From Clusia tigrina (lineage: Eukaryota; Arthropoda; Insecta; Diptera; Clusiidae), in the NCBI GenBank assembly GCA_920105625.2, contig OV050031.1, positions 46,962,925 to 47,026,924 of the forward strand: a DNA stretch of 64,000 nt, written 5' to 3'. Each line of letters opens with the position of its first letter. Position 1 is the first letter of the stretch. The translations under genes and the position numbers were made by a program. Shown in pieces: positions 61,031 through 64,000 of this stretch. The notes under the pieces were generated by a model. The model did not search any database. It was not told the origin of the DNA and worked only from the letters and a program-made list of their open reading frames with translations.

Positions 61031-61790
61031 TTATATAATTACAGCTTTTATATAATTACAGCGGTTAATTATTGCTTTACTCTTTTTCTCGTTCACAATA
61101 GAAAACAAAAATGTCTTGGCAGCACTTCTGTTTGAGGCGCTAAACCATAAGCGGATAAAAAATGTTCTTATCTATGCGGTCCATATGTATGGATAAGCGG
61201 GCGTTTTATTCACACTCGCGTTGAAAGAAACACAACTATTATTTTCTAATTTCCTTTCATATAACTTTTCTAAATTTTTCTCGAAGATTTACCATAGACA
61301 CATATTGATATTACGCCTCGTGGCTCGTGTCTCATTTCACCCCCTCCTCTTGTCGTTGCTATTGACGTTGCGTTCAGGCACGCCAAGCCACCGACAAGAG
61401 TGGAGCACATCAACATGGAACGTTTACACCTTCCTCATTGCTACTAAACAAAACAAAACACTACATCGAGAAAATTTTAAATTTTGTCACTTCTAACCGA
61501 AAGAGTTCATTCACTATCTGATGGGGTGCCATATTGCTGCCGCAATGTGCGTTACTCACTGGCACCCCAAGCCACTGGCAAGAGTGAGGCACTTTACCAC
61601 AAAACAGACTTCAACACGCACAGCAAACAACACTAACGGCCACGGAATATTTATTCGATTTTTGATTTAACGCCATAATGTTGTGAAAACCCCCCTCCCC
61701 CTAACTGATGCATAGCGGTCAACACGGCTAGCTCATTGTGACGTTCAGGGTTCTTAATAAAAACGGCAACAACATAAAAATGTAAGTAAA
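61031..61790. other. Unassigned region, no gene recognised
   Basis: Contains two diverged copies of a CCAAGCCAC(C/T)G(A/G)CAAGAGTG segment near 61383 and 61567, and no family-like frame. Confidence 0.5.
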
Positions 61791-63327
61791 ATGGTCATTT
61801 CAACCAACACCATGGCTACATGAATCGTCAGCAGTTATATGGCGCACGACCACGGGCAGACGCCGCCTCCGGACACTTTAAAGCTGCTGGTAATGGAGGC
61901 AAACAGAAAGCGTATCCCGGTATTCATCGGGGCCGATGCCAATGCCCATCACGAGGTGTGGGGCAGCACGGGCACCAACGAGCGGGGTGAGTCACTCTTT
62001 GATTTTATTCTTGCTCACGAAATAGTGATTGCTAACAGGGGGAGAGAGCCAACCATCATTACCTCCAATAGAAGGGAGGTTCTCGATCTCACCCTTGACA
62101 TTAATCACTCATCTTATCTTATTACGAGTGAAGGAGTGACAGGAATGCTCCTTCTCGGACGATCTCTGATACCTTAGATTCGGCAGAGCGCAATACGCAC
62201 ACTAACAGAAAAAGAACTGACTGGACAAGATTCCAGGCTATTATGGAGTCGGGCCTGCAGTCGACTCCCCTCACTATCAACAATCACCTCGATATAGATC
62301 GAGGAGTTGAAGCCATTACAGCACTATTTAACTCTGCTGCCAAATCAGCCTGCAACTCCCCGAAGCCTAGACGGAAACCCAAACCCCCTTGGTGGAATTC
62401 GGAAATTGCTGAGCTACGAAAAGAATGCCGCAACCAATGACTGGCTGCATTTCAAGGATAAACAAAGGGAACTCAAGTATATTGTGAGGAGATCCAAAAG
62501 AGCGTCTTGGCGAGACTTCTGTGGCAGCATAGAAAGCTCGTCCGAGACAAGCAGACTCCGGAGGACCTCCAATACCACTCCTCGGGCTCTTGAATGTATT
62601 CAGAGATCGGACGGTCAATGGACTGACTCTGAAACCGACACTCTAGACGCCCTAATAGAAACACACTTCCCGGGGAATAAAATCTTTGTGGATTGCAGGT
62701 CTCTTGACACAAACCACTCTTTAAGTCACTCAACCCAGTTTCAAATGACCCACGCTCATATTCAGTGAGCCATCAACAGCTTTATGCCTTTTAAATCACC
62801 CGGGCCTGATGGCGTCATTCCGGCGGATTCCAGCACACTGCAAGTGCGCTTGCACCTTGACGGCGCCCATACCAAGCCTAAGGACTATAGACCAATTAGT
62901 CTGTCCTCCTGTCTTTTGAAGACGCTGGAAAGGATCCTTGATATACAAATCAGGTGCTCTATTAATTCCACGCTTCTATCCAAATCACAACATACCTATA
63001 CTAAAAGTAAGTCTGTGGAAAAAGCGCTGCACGCACTCATTGAGCAAATAGAGAAATCTCTTCCCAATAAAGAATAAACTCTTGCAGTATTTCTTGACAT
63101 AGAAGGGGCATTCAATAATATATGTCCATCCTCCATAATTAAATCCCTGGAAAACCTAAACCCTTATCCCAGTCTGGTTATGTTCATCGGACAGCTACTA
63201 AAAACACGCGTCATCAGCTCCTCAATAGGAAATGTGCATGCTAAAAGGACTGTTAAAAGAGGTACGCCACAAGGCGGTGTGCTCTCACCCCTCATCTGGA
63301 ATCTGATGCTATATATATATACATATA
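61791..63327 (+). mobile_element. R1/LOA-like non-LTR retrotransposon fragment, copy 2
   Basis: Matches 16420-17334 and in addition holds about 600 bp of endonuclease and linker lost in copy 1. It ends at the same base after SPLIWNL followed by (TA)n and ACATATA. Confidence 0.88.
61839..63300 (+). pseudogene. ORF2 of R1/LOA-like element, copy 2
   Basis: Endonuclease: FIGADANAHHEVWGS and GREPTIITSNRREVLDLT with the Trp and downstream residues better kept than in copy 1. After shifts: KPKPPWWNSEIAELRKECRN (linker, 62243-62440), CRSLDTNHSLSHS, FKSPGPDGVIPADS, KPKDYRPISLSSCLLKTLE, FLDIEGAFNN and GTPQGGVLSPLIWNL. It shares with copy 1 the TGA after QMTHAHIQ region and the TAA after SLPNKE. RT catalytic box absent. 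Confidence 0.85.
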
Positions 63328-64000
63328 CTAGCTGACCCCGCAGGCGTTGCCCTGCGTGAAATTATGTGTTTTGAAAAGAAAAGAAAGTTGAATTTATATT
63401 GTGTTGAAAATCATTTATTTGCGATTTTTCTACATTTTTTTCAATGTAACGCAGCTTGATAGACAACATTTTTTGTTTTTTGTTCCGGTGCGTAAATGTA
63501 CAGAGAAGATGGTTTTCCAACTCGTGAACACGCCACGTATAGCTGGCCGTGTGAAAAACATGGCATTTCCAGATTTATGCCACACACTTCCAGCGACTGT
63601 CCTTGTGACCTGTTGATTGTCATCGCAAATGCAAGTTTCACTGGAAACTGAATACGTTTGAACTGAAATGGCAAATCGTTGGAACTCAAAGGAATTCGTG
63701 GAATCAAGCATTCTGCCCCCTTGTAAGTCCCTTTCAAAATTCTTGCAACTATCACATTATTCGATAGCTGCGTCACAATCAGTCGGGTTCCATAACACAG
63801 TTTCGGCGCATGAAGATTGCGAAGCATAATAATAACAGATCCAACTTTGAGACGCAAATAATGCGGCAGCATGCCAGGCAAATCCAAAGAATTTATAAAT
63901 TCCACTGGATAATTCACTCAAATGATGCGGTGGCCTGCCAGGCAAATCCAAAGAATTTAGAAATTCCACTGGATAATTCACGGCTTCGTCTTCATTTTCA
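63328..64000 (-). mobile_element. Helitron copy 2, 3' part only in window
   Basis: The 3' end CTAG at 63328 and the following 670 bp match 22768-23440 with few differences, including the 64-bp duplication. The rest lies beyond the window. Confidence 0.92.
63441..63981 (-). pseudogene. Helitron helicase C-terminus, copy 2
   Basis: Minus-strand frame with LRLKVGSVIIMLRNL, LAFAMTINRSQGQSLE (helicase motif V/VI region) and GQLYVACSRVGKPSSLYIY. The 64-bp duplication shifts the frame near 63860-63925, as in copy 1. Confidence 0.88.

Overview
The window is an animal, almost certainly dipteran insect, repeat-rich genomic segment: a dense nest of transposable-element remnants with no convincing single-copy host gene. 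The evidence is the element mix (BEL/Pao, several Ty3/gypsy lineages including an errantivirus, copia, Jockey, R1/LOA-like, I-like and CR1-like non-LTR elements, mariner, PIF/Harbinger, Helitron), primer-binding sites that match insect tRNA-Leu, tRNA-Trp and tRNA-Lys, an AT-rich background and many (TA)n arrays. A true fruit fly (Tephritidae) or related fly is a reasonable guess, but the species cannot be fixed from sequence alone. Apart from one long BEL/Pao pol frame, coding regions carry frameshifts, stops or internal deletions.

Layout. 1-3.5 kb: 3' part of a BEL/Pao element with an open pol and its 3' LTR. 3.5-5.6 kb: an isolated LTR with a tRNA-Leu primer site, (TA)n arrays and a mariner whose end is copied in inverted orientation. 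5.6-9.4 kb: a two-LTR gypsy element of CsRn1 type (tRNA-Trp primer) with gag and protease deleted. 9.5-14.1 kb: a nearly full-length but broken Jockey-clade element. 14.1-17.3 kb: an R1/LOA-like element. 17.4-22.6 kb: a minus-strand Mdg3-type gypsy element with both LTRs. 22.8-27.1 kb or beyond: a degenerate RepHel Helitron on the minus strand. 27.7-36.3 kb: a minus-strand gypsy element resembling Osvaldo with about 1.2-kb LTRs. 36.6-38.7 kb: a solo LTR piece and a copia pol with its 3' LTR. 39.6-41.8 kb: an I-like element.

41.9-48.7 kb is a giant inverted repeat centred on (TA)n. Its arms each carry an RNase-H-bearing non-LTR element and a Harbinger transposase fragment. 48.7-52.7 kb is AT-rich, with a weak spliced-ORF candidate and a second Harbinger remnant. 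53.0-56.5 kb is an internally deleted errantivirus cut by a CR1-like element (56.5-57.8 kb). 57.9-59.7 kb is a second, more decayed Osvaldo-like remnant. 59.9-61.0 kb holds two tandem LTR-like units with heat-shock-element-like motifs. 61.8-64.0 kb repeats the R1/LOA fragment plus Helitron junction seen near 22.7 kb.

The genes do not form a pathway; each encodes or once encoded mobility functions of its own element. The structurally notable features are the 6.9-kb palindrome, a second small palindrome at the mariner, (TA)n arrays at many element boundaries (several with the same internal interruption), and a duplicated retroelement/Helitron block. Together they suggest repeated template switching or recombination at (TA)n tracts, or assembly joins there; raw long reads would decide. 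Coordinates of element ends are by eye.
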